NCBI GenBank assembly: GCA_051883415.1
Contig: JBJETR010000064.1
Location: forward strand, 1-64,000
Reading direction: 5' to 3'
Source of the DNA: HGM11368 sp051883415
Lineage (GTDB): Bacteria; Bacillota; Clostridia; Christensenellales; UBA3700
Length of the DNA stretch: 64,000 nucleotides
A model generated the notes under the pieces. It made no database searches, had not been told where the DNA came from, and worked only from the letters and a program-made list of their open reading frames with translations. Below are positions 43,601 to 53,080 of this stretch, one piece after another. A program made the position numbers and the translations under genes. Position 1 is the stretch's first letter. Each line of letters begins with the position of its first letter.

Positions 43601-46600
43601 CGACAAAGGATTTAACAACAACTACAAGTACACCGTTTATGAGGTAGCCCTCAGAGTAAAACCAAAAGACTTTACAATCAATTGGTTCCCTAATCTGACT
43701 GCAGAGGATGTGGAAGCTAAGAAGATTGTGCCTTACGTCTCTGAGATTTACGATTACGGCAACGTAAGCAGAACGGGTATGTTCAAAGACGATGCAAGAG
43801 ACGACGCTTACGATATTACCGGCTTTAAGTATATGTGGAAGGCTACCGAAGAGGGCGAGTACACTCAAGTAAGTCAAGCGTTCAATGCAGGCTACTACGT
43901 AGTGTCGCCTATCATGGAGACCTATGGCAACTACAATATGCTTAACGGTGAGTTTGCTTTCCAAATTACTCCTATCACCACGACGATAGAGGTAACGCCT
44001 ACGAGCAAGCTTTACGGTGACGTCGATCCTGCCTTCGATTGGGCTGTTGCGGGTGGATATACTCCGTTGTTCGAAAACGACGAAGTAATACCTAACTTCC
44101 TTGCTTCCGAGCAATATTCCGCTCCGGGAACGTATGCCGTAACTTTGGCAAGCGTGGGTGGTGCTCAAGGTGTCAACTACGTGATTACGCTAATCGAAAA
44201 TACCGCTCTTACTATCAACAAGAGAGGCGTGTCGATTGAGTTTGGCGTAGAGGGCGCTGTGGACAACGTGGCAATCTACGACGGCACTATCAAGACCTTT
44301 ACAACCCCTATATTTACCTATCAAAACGAGAATTTCGTAGACGCAGAGGGTAAGATGGGCGTGCAATACGAGTATTACAAGATTGACAGAACCGTTATCA
44401 ACGCCAGCGAAATTCGCAATGCGGGTAAGTATAGCGTCAGCGTATTGTTGACCGAGGAAGCCGACAAGTACTTTACCATTACTTACGGCTCGGTTGTCAA
44501 CTTTATGATTGACAAGTTGACAGTAACTATCGACACCATGGATAAAGTAGTGACCTACGGCGATGAGATAGGTGATTACACCTGGAATTATGCTGACGGA
44601 AGTGCAACCTTCGTAGCAGAAGACGGTATCGTGGTTACCCCAACTTGCAGTTACGTGCGCTACGGCAATTGCGGAACCTTCGATATCTTGGCAACTATTG
44701 CCGACAGCGTAGACGACGAGGTTCAACTTGCAGAAAACTACAACCTCGAGTTCGGCAACGTCGGACAACTCGTGGTCAACAAGAGAGGTATCGTCGTAAA
44801 GGCTATTACCTTGCCTCTCGACAAGACTTACGACGGCACGGCTAAGGTAGTACAAGCAGTGTGTGACAACATCGTCAACGAAGACGTGCTTAACTTCACC
44901 TATACCTTCAACGGCTTGGCTCAAGCAGTAGACAAGGGTAGCTATTCTGTCAACGTCGACCTTGTTGACAACAATTATTATATCGAACAGACAACTTCCG
45001 AATTGCTCGTCATCACCGCTAGAAAAGTGGTATTGGAAGTTGACGACGTCAACTTGACGTATGGCGCAGACGTTCCGACTATTACTTGGAAATATGCAAT
45101 GGGAAGTTTGCAATTCGTAGAAGATGACGGAGTGAGCGTCAACGTGGCGACCGATTATACCAAGTTTAGTGCGGTTGGCAATTATGCAATATCCGTAGAA
45201 ACCAATGCAAGTGACAACTACGACGTGACTTTGCCTAACAATGCAGAAGTAGTTGTGAACGCACTCGCTATCACGGCAACGCTAACTATGCCTGTAGAAT
45301 TGGTGTACAACGGACTAGAGAAGACAATAGAAGCAAACCTCAACGGCGTGCTAGGCGATGATGTAGTTGACTTTGACGTATTCTACAACGGAGGGGCTAG
45401 CGCAATCGACGCAGGCAACTACGTAGTGACCGTTGTCAGCAACAACGCCAACTATACGATTTCCGTTGACGGCATAGACAACTTTACAATCTCGCCTAAG
45501 ACTATCAAGTTCTTGACCAACGACGGCGAAAAGGGCTACGGCTCCGACATCATCGTATTTGCCGACGGCGTAGCACCTTACGAATTGATAGACGGCACTA
45601 TCGAAGATAGAGACGTAGATGACGTAATTATATCCGTGGCTTGCGACCTTGCAGAAGAGATAAGAGGTGCAACTACCCCTAATGCGATTTACGTTGTGCT
45701 TAGCGGTAGCAAGGCAGGCAACTACAATGCAGTTACCGAAACTAAGGGTAGCATCACAATAGTTAGCAACAGCCTTAGCAACGTAGTACTCGAAGAAGCG
45801 TCGAGCATATACGACGCAACCGACAAGGTAGCGGGCATCAACGTGCTCAACGTCAAGAAAGACGACGTTACGATTACCTATAAGGATTGTAACGATATCG
45901 ACGTAGCGGCTATCATCAATGCAGGTACGTATAAAGTAGTTGTCGAAGTCAAAGCCGAGGCTCAAGTCAACTATCAAGGAGATATGTCGATTGAGTTGCC
46001 ATACGTAGTCGAGAAGAGAACTATCGATATCGTGGCTGTCAATACTCAATTGACCTACGGCGATATCAAGCCTGCTACCTTCTGGGCTTACGCAGAGGGA
46101 AGCTTGGAAATGATAGATAGTGACGCATTGGCTATTACCGTCAACGAGGCTTATAACGAGACTTCTCCTGCTGGCACGCCAATCAACGTGACCTACGTCG
46201 CACCTATCAACGACAACTATATCTTCAACTTGCCTCAAGACGTGCAAATTACCGTGGCTAAGAAGACCTTGACCTTTATCGTGGATTTGCCTACCGATGC
46301 AGTCTACGACAAGACGGCTAAAGAAGCCGGCACGGCTATTAGCGGCGTTGTCAACGGCGACGATATTAGCATTGACGTGTTGTACAGCGACAACGTAAAT
46401 GCAGGCGAGTGTCAAGTAACCTTGCAAGTCGGCGGAACGAAAAAAGATAACTATATCTGGGACGAGTACGAAGGTTCTTTCGTCATCGCTCCTAAGCAAA
46501 TCACCGTCAACAAGATGAATTTGCCTATCGACTTGGTTTACAGCGCTACCGCTAAGGTTGCTAGCGTTGAACTCAACGGCGTGATTGCAGGCGACGATGC

Positions 46601-47798
46601 CCAAGCTGTCATCCTATACAACGGCAATGAAGAAGCAATCAACGTAGGCGAATACGTTGTCACTGTCGTAGCTTCCAATGGTAACTACGAGATAGTAGGC
46701 AACTATAGTCAAAATATGACTATCGTAGCAAGAGAGTTGACGCTCGATAGCTTCGTATTCGATAGCAGTTACGTATACGACGGTACCGCTAAGACCGCGA
46801 GTGCAATCCTCAACAATATACCTGCAGAAGAAACGCAGAGCAATTTGTTCTCATTAAGATTTGCTAAAGGCGGTGAAGAACCTGCCGAGACAGCAATCAA
46901 TGCGGGCGTGTATAGCGTGACTATCGTGCTAACCAGCAACAACTATACCTTGGCTGATTATACGGCAGGCTCGTTGACTATTGACAAAAAGGCTATTACC
47001 GTAGCCAGCGTAGAAGGAACGAGTAACCAATACGACGGCAACGTTAAAGTTCTTACCGTTGTATTCGACGGCGTTGTAGACGGCGAGGTTGTAGAATACG
47101 TATACGTTGACGAAGAAGGAAACGCTATCAATCCAATCGATGCAGGTACCTATGACGGTTACATAGCATTGGATCCAAACGGCACTGTTGCAGCCAACTA
47201 CGATTTGACAAGCGTTGACCAAGTTACTTTGACTATTACCAAAGTGGCAAACGTGATAAACGTAAACGATATTACCGTTGTTGCCAACTACAATAAGTTG
47301 ACTGTCAACGGCGTAAGCGGAGAGGACGTTCGTTATAGCCTTGACGGAACTAATTGGCAAAAGAGTAACGTATTTAGTGTAAGTGCAAAAAATACTTACA
47401 AAGTATACGTGAAAATTGTGGGTGACAGCAACCACAACGATAGTGAGGTTGTTAGCGTCAATAATATCAAGACGGGTGGAGATCCAACCGTTATCAATAC
47501 AAAACTCGATGCAATAGGCGATTTTGGATTTGACGATATAGCAGCGTTGAAAGAAATCGAAGAGCTAATCAATGACATTGCAGACGTCGACAAGAACGTG
47601 ATTGACTCTAGCAAGCTTGGCAGCGTAAGAAATGCTTACAACACTCTCATCAATGACGCTAAGATCGTTGTAAACGAAGCACAAAACGTTGCAGGTAAAG
47701 CGGCAGGCAGAGAAGTAGGTGCTGCTGCGGCGGCAAGCATGGCGTTGTCTTTGGGCGCAATAGCACTAGCAATCGTCAAAAAGAAAATGTTGGCGTAA
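40671..47798 (+). CDS. 2375-residue beta-helix/MBG surface protein with C-terminal membrane anchor
   Basis: Third gene, 12 nt after the second, with GGGGAGG upstream. It has the same plan as the previous protein and is a paralogue: signal segment (about 8-32), GLUG-like beta-helix (about 105-420: FVLDGKGYTITLTG, GLAQINKGIIKNVNFVW, GMIFGINAGTIDNCTL, VGGFAGTLMGGTIKNSTV), then a long stalk (about 700-2180) of MBG/YDG repeats alternating VTYGDEIGDYTWNYADGS-type and LPLDKTYDGTAKVV-type units of roughly 70-80 residues. A helical segment precedes a C-terminal Ala-rich membrane helix and VKKKMLA. MBG stalks occur in large bacterial adhesins. There is no LPXTG motif, so anchoring must be by the helix and Lys tail. 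Confidence 0.82.
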   Translation: MNKINKKSLIALVIAVLAIVTLTGAMALSFASPSGYTSQGDYGVANTSSEIGENTPTLTGSLIYSSSDLVSALSSGTGDHVLYSNVTLDASSLWSSTTSTVGVLDENFVLDGKGYTITLTGATSFYRTDYSPSNYSAIQNNFSTTEICKVAGGLAQINKGIIKNVNFVWANSIDYGESLQANDNTDAYQSTSYGMIFGINAGTIDNCTLTVNNFMRVNIRLTNQSWNSHLHTSAVGGFAGTLMGGTIKNSTVTLNQGITAVQQGISWSSWGTKYAGQNKLWVGGFCGVVNNGGNIYNVTTKGTGNIHVNSVESLSQNQNSIVAASGIVAGCNAIAADSDSTNTGNWTSMGGAGTINGVMNYWTGTARTMVGGSFGAELGPTSGTVTTGSRDFTGQGVICGLAGNNSSNGGPTVHNIYYINMDVPSAVFAKNWNYSSTGDTITGTTPTGTASIKTTVNTTVSTTAFPNTGTLKIYFDGTTDTAEPKVSFDAPYYSGDGFTFGGAQGIVWRVKYTTPTEPNRTLDIYKSVGSVDNVDSYKSWNTESKIPRTLTGDNQKFEFTFDTGIVATYGNPRNPKLNGVITDMPTDETYSNIYIATGHEFDGSGLYIPSLRLYSDSAKTKLVGQIQGDESVFKAYKQGAPGQQYNLSDAIDVATWEIYCPVQDSTYDILFTATNTENMNVVVFKENDNFRIRQVTTPKSVTVSYTNAPADFVYNSSPAAFTATASGLVSGYEATPNIEYYKLVEEEGVWNEVAIVDNQAENAGKYRAKITTMSSSNYVVANPEELAIDFEITPREITVTPLPEELEATNPIFTYDGLEKLPTYSVFGNGVSEASALIKILNVVDNNVIKVTYEPYATETTNATDDRFVNAGTYKMILEKESGTMSANYSFEKTTFIIEIGRADVTITVSAEETIQDGVIIKEYNQGFQKVVWNIVKPENGETPVLSESYKNNENGIAMADGAATGGMYTVTASIDIDKGFNNNYKYTVYEVALRVKPKDFTINWFPNLTAEDVEAKKIVPYVSEIYDYGNVSRTGMFKDDARDDAYDITGFKYMWKATEEGEYTQVSQAFNAGYYVVSPIMETYGNYNMLNGEFAFQITPITTTIEVTPTSKLYGDVDPAFDWAVAGGYTPLFENDEVIPNFLASEQYSAPGTYAVTLASVGGAQGVNYVITLIENTALTINKRGVSIEFGVEGAVDNVAIYDGTIKTFTTPIFTYQNENFVDAEGKMGVQYEYYKIDRTVINASEIRNAGKYSVSVLLTEEADKYFTITYGSVVNFMIDKLTVTIDTMDKVVTYGDEIGDYTWNYADGSATFVAEDGIVVTPTCSYVRYGNCGTFDILATIADSVDDEVQLAENYNLEFGNVGQLVVNKRGIVVKAITLPLDKTYDGTAKVVQAVCDNIVNEDVLNFTYTFNGLAQAVDKGSYSVNVDLVDNNYYIEQTTSELLVITARKVVLEVDDVNLTYGADVPTITWKYAMGSLQFVEDDGVSVNVATDYTKFSAVGNYAISVETNASDNYDVTLPNNAEVVVNALAITATLTMPVELVYNGLEKTIEANLNGVLGDDVVDFDVFYNGGASAIDAGNYVVTVVSNNANYTISVDGIDNFTISPKTIKFLTNDGEKGYGSDIIVFADGVAPYELIDGTIEDRDVDDVIISVACDLAEEIRGATTPNAIYVVLSGSKAGNYNAVTETKGSITIVSNSLSNVVLEEASSIYDATDKVAGINVLNVKKDDVTITYKDCNDIDVAAIINAGTYKVVVEVKAEAQVNYQGDMSIELPYVVEKRTIDIVAVNTQLTYGDIKPATFWAYAEGSLEMIDSDALAITVNEAYNETSPAGTPINVTYVAPINDNYIFNLPQDVQITVAKKTLTFIVDLPTDAVYDKTAKEAGTAISGVVNGDDISIDVLYSDNVNAGECQVTLQVGGTKKDNYIWDEYEGSFVIAPKQITVNKMNLPIDLVYSATAKVASVELNGVIAGDDAQAVILYNGNEEAINVGEYVVTVVASNGNYEIVGNYSQNMTIVARELTLDSFVFDSSYVYDGTAKTASAILNNIPAEETQSNLFSLRFAKGGEEPAETAINAGVYSVTIVLTSNNYTLADYTAGSLTIDKKAITVASVEGTSNQYDGNVKVLTVVFDGVVDGEVVEYVYVDEEGNAINPIDAGTYDGYIALDPNGTVAANYDLTSVDQVTLTITKVANVINVNDITVVANYNKLTVNGVSGEDVRYSLDGTNWQKSNVFSVSAKNTYKVYVKIVGDSNHNDSEVVSVNNIKTGGDPTVINTKLDAIGDFGFDDIAALKEIEELINDIADVDKNVIDSSKLGSVRNAYNTLINDAKIVVNEAQNVAGKAAGREVGAAAAASMALSLGAIALAIVKKKMLA

Positions 47799-47810
47799 GG
47801 AGGAAATAAT

Positions 47811-48308
47811 ATGAAAAAGAAATTGTTGATAGCAATATTGGTATTGACTGTGGTTTTGGTGGGGGCTTTGGCAGGATGTAAGACCAAGCTCACGACCAAA
47901 GATTTCTACAACATAGCCTCCTACACTACCTCGTCATCGCAGACGAGGAGTGTATCCGTCACCGTTAATCAAGGCGAAACTTTGATTTATAGCAACGTCA
48001 ACGGCGAAGTGCAAGATCCTTATAATATCGGTTTTGACAACGCAATCACGCAAAACGTTGGTAGCGGACTAAAATTTGAAAAGGCTTATTTTACCAAAGA
48101 AGTGGTTGTCAATGGCAAAGCTACTTCTAAGTACACTGCCGATATCGTAGATACTAATGCTTTCTTGGGCGCTAGTGACGCACAAAACGCAACTATCGAA
48201 GTGATTGTCAATACCGAAGCTAAGACTTTGGCTTCCACCACTATCAAATACGACGTAGTAAAGACTTCTGCAACGTATTCGGTTGAAATCGTGGTGACTG
48301 TAGGCTAA
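47811..48308 (+). CDS. Small lipoprotein, last gene of the giant surface operon
   Basis: A 165-residue exported protein with lipobox GALAGC (Cys23). The mature part is strand-rich (TTKDFYNIASYTTSSSQTRS...SATYSVEIVVTVG) without a known domain. It lies 12 nt after the 2375-residue protein and before the operon terminator. It could be an assembly or anchoring partner of the giant proteins; that is inference from position only. Confidence 0.8.
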   Translation: MKKKLLIAILVLTVVLVGALAGCKTKLTTKDFYNIASYTTSSSQTRSVSVTVNQGETLIYSNVNGEVQDPYNIGFDNAITQNVGSGLKFEKAYFTKEVVVNGKATSKYTADIVDTNAFLGASDAQNATIEVIVNTEAKTLASTTIKYDVVKTSATYSVEIVVTVG

Positions 48309-48321
48309 AAACTTACCAATC

Positions 48322-48370
48322 AAACGGTGACCTTTTTGAGCAATACGCTTGAAATAAGGTCACCGTTTTT
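48322..48370 (+). terminator. Terminator of the giant surface operon
   Basis: AAACGGTGACCTT and AAGGTCACCG with TTTTT, separated by a loop of about 21 bases. The 10-12-bp stem is a strong stop after a 21-kb transcript. Confidence 0.82.
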
Positions 48371-48396
48371 GTATGTAGTCATAATTGGCGTAGCAT

Positions 48397-48425
48397 TTTA
48401 CTTTGGTACGTCAATGTGTTATAAT
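48397..48425 (+). promoter_or_regulatory. Promoter giving a leaderless baiN-type mRNA
   Basis: TTTACT (48397-48402), 17-bp spacer, TGtTATAAT with the hexamer at 48420-48425. The ATG at 48432 follows after six bases. The promoter lies inside a longer in-frame ORF that begins in the terminator, so that longer start is wrong. Confidence 0.75.
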
Positions 48426-48431
48426 ACCACT

Positions 48432-49607
48432 ATGAAATATGATTTTGACGTAATTATAATAGGTGGAGGAGTTTCCGGTATAGTTTGCGCCATAGAGTGT
48501 GCTCGCAACAAGCGAGTTGCGCTGATTGAGGCGGGCGATAAGATTGGCAAAAAGATACTTGTCAGTGGCAACGGTAGATGTAACCTCTCCAACGAGGACA
48601 TGGGGGTTGAGCATTACAACAGCGAGTTCGTAGCGCCTATTTTGGCACGATACAATTGTCAAAAGGTGAGGGACAAACTATTGGAATACGGCTTGGTGAC
48701 CAAGAGTGAAGACGGTAGAATCTATCCTTACAGCGAAAGTGCTACCGCCGTGCTTAACGTGTTTTTGTCGGCTTTGAGAGCAAGAGGCGTAAGCGTGATT
48801 ACCAATGCTTTAGCGACTGAGATTGCTCCTCAAACCAAAGGGTGGAGAGTAGCTACCTCTCAAGGTGCTTTTAGTGCCGAAAAGGTCGTGATTGCTACAG
48901 GTTCTAAAGCCACATTCGGATTGGCAAGTTATGATTTGGTCAAGCCTCTCGGTATACCTTCCACCTTGCTAGCGCCTACTTTGGTCGCTCTAAAGAGTAA
49001 GAGTGTCAAAGGTGCTAACGGCGTGAGAAGTAAGGTTAGAAGTTGCGTCGAGATTGACGGTAAGAGATATCCAACCTACAAAGGGGAATATCTATTTAAG
49101 GACGGGGCTATCTCGGGTGTGCTTGCCCTCATTCAGTCGTCGCACGTGGCTAGGGCGAGCAGGTCGGGATACAAGCGTTGTACGTTGCATATAGACTTCG
49201 TGCCCGATATGACGAGACAGCAACTTGCTAATTATATAATAGACTCTTACAATCCTCGTGGCGGTATGCTGGAGGGATTGCTCCATAAGGCTATCGTAGC
49301 CAATATTACGACACACGTTGCTATGGATAGATCGCTGATTATGTCCGAAGTCAAGGCTAACGCTATTGCCGAGAGGTGCAAAGATTACGTGGCAGAGATA
49401 GACGGCACGCTGGGGCTTAATCATGCTCAAGCCGTATGTGGCGGATTGAGCCTGGATTGCTTCGACACCCGGACGCTAGAGAGTAAAACTTGCCAAGGAT
49501 TGTATGCCACAGGCGAAGTGTTGGACGTGGACGGAGAATGCGGTGGATACAATATACATTGGGCAATCGCCAGCGGACTAGCGGTTGCGGAGGATATAAA
49601 TGCTTAA
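48432..49607 (+). CDS. BaiN/HI0933-type FAD-dependent oxidoreductase
   Basis: A 391-residue flavoprotein. The dinucleotide fold is DVIIIGGGVSGIVCAIECA, followed by GDKIGKKILVSGNGRCNLSN, typical of the HI0933/YhiN family. The C-terminal CQGLYATGEVLDVDGECGGYNIHWAIASG is the second FAD motif. One family member, BaiN, was proposed to act in bile-acid dehydroxylation; most members have no proven reaction. It overlaps the next flavoprotein gene by eight nt. Confidence 0.88.
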   Translation: MKYDFDVIIIGGGVSGIVCAIECARNKRVALIEAGDKIGKKILVSGNGRCNLSNEDMGVEHYNSEFVAPILARYNCQKVRDKLLEYGLVTKSEDGRIYPYSESATAVLNVFLSALRARGVSVITNALATEIAPQTKGWRVATSQGAFSAEKVVIATGSKATFGLASYDLVKPLGIPSTLLAPTLVALKSKSVKGANGVRSKVRSCVEIDGKRYPTYKGEYLFKDGAISGVLALIQSSHVARASRSGYKRCTLHIDFVPDMTRQQLANYIIDSYNPRGGMLEGLLHKAIVANITTHVAMDRSLIMSEVKANAIAERCKDYVAEIDGTLGLNHAQAVCGGLSLDCFDTRTLESKTCQGLYATGEVLDVDGECGGYNIHWAIASGLAVAEDINA

Positions 49608-51189
49608 GGTCAACAACGTCAAAGTACCTACGATTTTTAGTGATGCGGACGTGCTTAACTGCCTTTCACATACTCTAAGAGTCAAGCCAAGTCGTATCAA
49701 GAGTTGGGAACTTGCAAAAAAATCCTTGGACTGTCGCAAGAGGGATGATATAAAATACGTACTCAGCGTGTTGGTAGAGTTAGACAACGAGAGCGATTAT
49801 CTGAGGCACAATCGTAAGGCAAACGAAATGCTTTTCGTGCCGACAAAGTCAACGATACGAGAGTTGCTCTCCGATATCAAGGTCAATCCGCTCATCCGCC
49901 CAATAGTGGTGGGTAGCGGTCCTGCGGGTATGTTTGCAGCACTGACTTTGGCTACTGCGGGAGCGAAACCTATCGTTGTCGAGAGAGGAAAAGCCGTTCA
50001 ACAAAGACAAGCCGACGTCAAGAATTTTTGGCAAGGCGGAGAGCTTAATCCTGAGAGCAATATACAATTCGGCGAGGGTGGAGCAGGCACGTTTAGTGAC
50101 GGAAAACTCAATACAGGTATCGCAAACGAGAAGATTGGAATGGTTTTGAACGAGCTGGTCGAGGCGGGGGCACCCGTCAATATTAAGTGGGACGCCAAGC
50201 CTCATATAGGCACGGATATTTTGGTTGAATGCGTGCAAAATATAAGGAAAAAAATTATTGAGCTGGGCGGAGAATACTTATTTGAAACCAAACTCGTAGA
50301 CGTCAAGAAAAAGGACGGCAAGTTGTGCGGAGTGACTTTGCAAAGCAATGGACAAGAGTATGATTTGCCTTGCAACGTGTGCGTGCTTGCCATAGGACAC
50401 AGCGCAAGGGATACCTTTGAAATGCTGTCGGGCATAGTGATGATGGAGCAAAAGGCTTTTTCGATAGGCGTGCGTATAGAGCATTTGCAGAGCAATATCA
50501 ATCGTGCCCAATACGGACGTGATGCAAAAGAGTTGGGAGCTAGCGACTACAAGCTCGCCGCACATCTTGATGGCGGAAGGTCGTGTTATACATTTTGTAT
50601 GTGCCCGGGCGGATACGTCGTTGCGGCGGCTTCGGAGCAAGGCGGTGTGGTTACCAACGGAATGAGTTATCACGATAGGGAGGGCGTCAACGCCAATAGC
50701 GCTCTGCTAGTGGGTGTTTCGCCTGCCGATTTTGAAGGTCAAAACGTGCTTGCAGGCGTGGAATTTCAACGAAAATACGAGAGATTGGCATATGCCGTAT
50801 CGGGCTCATACAAAGCACCGTGTCAAAGAGTGGGAGATTTGCTCTCGGGTAAGTCCACAGGCAAGTTGGGAGAGGTGAAACCGACCTATCTGCCGGGCGT
50901 AGAGCTCAGCGACATTAGGGCGTGTCTACCCAACTACGTTGTAGACGGCATCAAAGAGGCAATAGGGATATTCGATAGCAAAATAAAGGGCTTTGGCAAC
51001 GAGGACGCATTGTTGACGGGAGTCGAAACTCGTTCGAGCTCGCCTGTGAGAATTTTGAGGGACGAGTACGGCAACAGTTCGGTGCAAGGATTGATTCCTT
51101 GTGGTGAAGGTGCGGGCTATGCCGGCGGAATTACTTCGGCGTGCGTGGATGGCATAAACATGGCGCTCAAAGCTATCAGACAGTTGTGA
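49600..51189 (+). CDS. FAD-dependent oxidoreductase (COG2509-like)
   Basis: A 529-residue flavoprotein. An N-terminal alpha/beta region (about 1-90, including RVKPSRIKSWELAKKSLDCR) precedes the FAD fold PIVVGSGPAGMFAALTLA, FGEGGAGTFSDGKLNTGI, the Cys-rich CYTFCMCPGGYVVAA, and the closing GLIPCGEGAGYAGGITSA. This is the widespread uncharacterised dehydrogenase family sometimes called COG2509. The CYTFCMCPGG cysteines might be redox-active. Start overlaps the BaiN-type gene, so the two are translationally coupled. Confidence 0.88.
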   Translation: MLKVNNVKVPTIFSDADVLNCLSHTLRVKPSRIKSWELAKKSLDCRKRDDIKYVLSVLVELDNESDYLRHNRKANEMLFVPTKSTIRELLSDIKVNPLIRPIVVGSGPAGMFAALTLATAGAKPIVVERGKAVQQRQADVKNFWQGGELNPESNIQFGEGGAGTFSDGKLNTGIANEKIGMVLNELVEAGAPVNIKWDAKPHIGTDILVECVQNIRKKIIELGGEYLFETKLVDVKKKDGKLCGVTLQSNGQEYDLPCNVCVLAIGHSARDTFEMLSGIVMMEQKAFSIGVRIEHLQSNINRAQYGRDAKELGASDYKLAAHLDGGRSCYTFCMCPGGYVVAAASEQGGVVTNGMSYHDREGVNANSALLVGVSPADFEGQNVLAGVEFQRKYERLAYAVSGSYKAPCQRVGDLLSGKSTGKLGEVKPTYLPGVELSDIRACLPNYVVDGIKEAIGIFDSKIKGFGNEDALLTGVETRSSSPVRILRDEYGNSSVQGLIPCGEGAGYAGGITSACVDGINMALKAIRQL

Positions 51190-51227
51190 AAAAGCAACAA
51201 ACGGTAGTCTTAATACAAAAATTGGTA

Positions 51228-51256
51228 TTGATATATCGCCAATGCTGTGATATAAT
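51228..51256 (+). promoter_or_regulatory. Promoter of the LRR surface protein gene
   Basis: TTGATA (51228-51233), 17-bp spacer, TGaTATAAT with the hexamer at 51251-51256. Confidence 0.72.
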
Positions 51257-51284
51257 AAATTGATAAATAATTTTGGAGAACAGA

Positions 51285-53012
51285 ATGAGCAAAAACGCAA
51301 GAATTATTACGTTGGCTACCCTTTTGATAGTGGCAATCATAGCCTCTATCGTAATGGTGATAGTATTTGCAACTAAGCACGGCGACCAGAGCTCGAGCGG
51401 GAATTTTGAATATACTTCTTCGGGCTTGACGTGTACTATAACCGCTTATACGGGCGATGACGAAACGGTTTACATCCCCGAGAGGATAGCCGGCAAGAAA
51501 GTCGTGGCTATCAAAGAAGGTGCTTTTAAGGGTAAAAGCATAGTAAATATTGAGTTTGACGGCAATTTCGGCGATATTACTTTGGGCGAAGGCGTATTTT
51601 CTAATATGTCGTCGTTGGTTTACGTCAAGCTGCCTCAAGGTTTGACCAAAATTCCTGACAAAGCCTTTTATGAATGCAAAAAACTTACTCACGTAACTTT
51701 TCCTTCTACCGTGCAGAGCATCGGCAGCTATGCCTTTTACAACTGCTCGGCACTCGTTTATTCGGGCTCGGGAGAGAGCGACGGAATAATATTGCCAACC
51801 GACCTTCTCAGCGTAGGTAAATACGCCTTTTACGGATGCAACGCAATAGCCAAGCTTACTCTCAATGACAAACTTGAAAGTATCGAAGAATACGCCTTCA
51901 ACAAGGCTAGCAACCTCAGAACGTTGACTGTGGGAGAGGGTAGTTTGTTGAAAACGATAGGTGATCATGCGTTCGATTCGGCGAAACTCGAATCGACTAC
52001 TTCGGCTCCAATCGAGTTGCCAAAATTGGAGAACATCGGCAAATATGCCTTTGCCAACAACTCTTCTTACTTCAACTATTTCTATCTAGGCAAAAACGTC
52101 AAGTTGGTGGATGACTACGCTTTTTCGGGTTGTAGCAATCTTACTACTGTCAAGTATGCCGAGGATATTGCTTTGACTAGTATGGGTAAAGGCGTGTTCT
52201 TCAACGACAGCGGATTGGTTTATATTGAAGCAAAAGGCGAGAATGAGAAGCCGTCTGATATCGAAGCGGTACCAAATGCTTTGCCTGATAGCATAACTTC
52301 TATAGCCGAGTTGACCTTTAGCGGTTGCTACAATTTGCTCAACAAAAGGAATTTTGTCATTGGTAAAAACGTAACCGAGATTGGTAGCGGTGCTTTTGCA
52401 ATATACAATAGCACTTACACCTCAAGAGCTACGCTTACAGTATTCGAACTAGACGTTGATACGCAAAACGAGAACTTTAAGATGCAACCACTAGGCGACT
52501 TCAAAAGACCTAATACGACCGATCCGTCGAGGACTAGACATAGCTTGCTTATGGACAAGAGCGGAGAAAAGGTGATTGCTTATATAGGAACGTATACAAC
52601 CTTTGAGACTACAAGTGAAGGCGACTACAACGGTTGTTATAGAACAGATCCGTCCGACCTCAACAATAAGACTCACAATGCATTTACCTTCCTAGATACG
52701 GAGGATATTCGCAATACTTTGACGACAATAGGCGATTACGCCTTTGCGGGAGTGAGATTCGATAGAATATATATCGTGCCTGGGGTAAAGAATATCGGCA
52801 ACTTTGCCTTTAAGGGTAGCGATATAGACGTCGTTTTGTTTGGTAGCAACAACTGCACTTTTGCACAAGATACATTTGACGGTATGCAGAGTGATTTGAC
52901 CGTGTATTTGATGAAAGGTACTAGCGGCGGACGCATACAAGAACAAGTGGAAGCAATGCGAGAAGACGACGTAGTAATCGATATTGGCTGGATGGACGAA
53001 ATGTTCAAATAG
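51285..53012 (+). CDS. BspA-type leucine-rich-repeat surface protein
   Basis: A 575-residue protein with an N-terminal uncleaved-looking signal anchor (about residues 8-30) and at least ten LRR_5 repeats, for example SIGSYAFYNCSAL, SVGKYAFYGCNAI, SIEEYAFNKASNL, NIGKYAFANNS, LVDDYAFSGCSNL and TIGDYAFAGVRF. Such repeats form solenoids in BspA and related adhesins that bind host or bacterial proteins. It is monocistronic with its own promoter and terminator. ATG 51285 follows GGAG; the TTG counted as a start upstream is part of that ribosome site. Confidence 0.88.
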   Translation: MSKNARIITLATLLIVAIIASIVMVIVFATKHGDQSSSGNFEYTSSGLTCTITAYTGDDETVYIPERIAGKKVVAIKEGAFKGKSIVNIEFDGNFGDITLGEGVFSNMSSLVYVKLPQGLTKIPDKAFYECKKLTHVTFPSTVQSIGSYAFYNCSALVYSGSGESDGIILPTDLLSVGKYAFYGCNAIAKLTLNDKLESIEEYAFNKASNLRTLTVGEGSLLKTIGDHAFDSAKLESTTSAPIELPKLENIGKYAFANNSSYFNYFYLGKNVKLVDDYAFSGCSNLTTVKYAEDIALTSMGKGVFFNDSGLVYIEAKGENEKPSDIEAVPNALPDSITSIAELTFSGCYNLLNKRNFVIGKNVTEIGSGAFAIYNSTYTSRATLTVFELDVDTQNENFKMQPLGDFKRPNTTDPSRTRHSLLMDKSGEKVIAYIGTYTTFETTSEGDYNGCYRTDPSDLNNKTHNAFTFLDTEDIRNTLTTIGDYAFAGVRFDRIYIVPGVKNIGNFAFKGSDIDVVLFGSNNCTFAQDTFDGMQSDLTVYLMKGTSGGRIQEQVEAMREDDVVIDIGWMDEMFK

Positions 53013-53029
53013 ACTCTACAACTAACCAA

Positions 53030-53058
53030 AATCAACCGCATAATGCGGTTGATTTTTT
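53030..53058 (+). terminator. Terminator of the LRR protein gene
   Basis: AATCAACCGCA, loop TAA, TGCGGTTGATT and a T-run. An 11-bp perfect stem. Confidence 0.88.
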
Positions 53059-53080
53059 GTTTTGAAAAACAAATAAACGT

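Noticed and set aside
35091..47798. LPXTG sorting signals in the giant proteins
   Set aside because: The C-termini have a membrane helix and Lys tail, but no LPXTG-like pentapeptide is visible before the helix.
48327..48431. N-terminal extension of the BaiN-type protein
   Set aside because: It starts within the terminator of the surface operon and runs through the promoter; the FAD motif begins right after the ATG at 48432.
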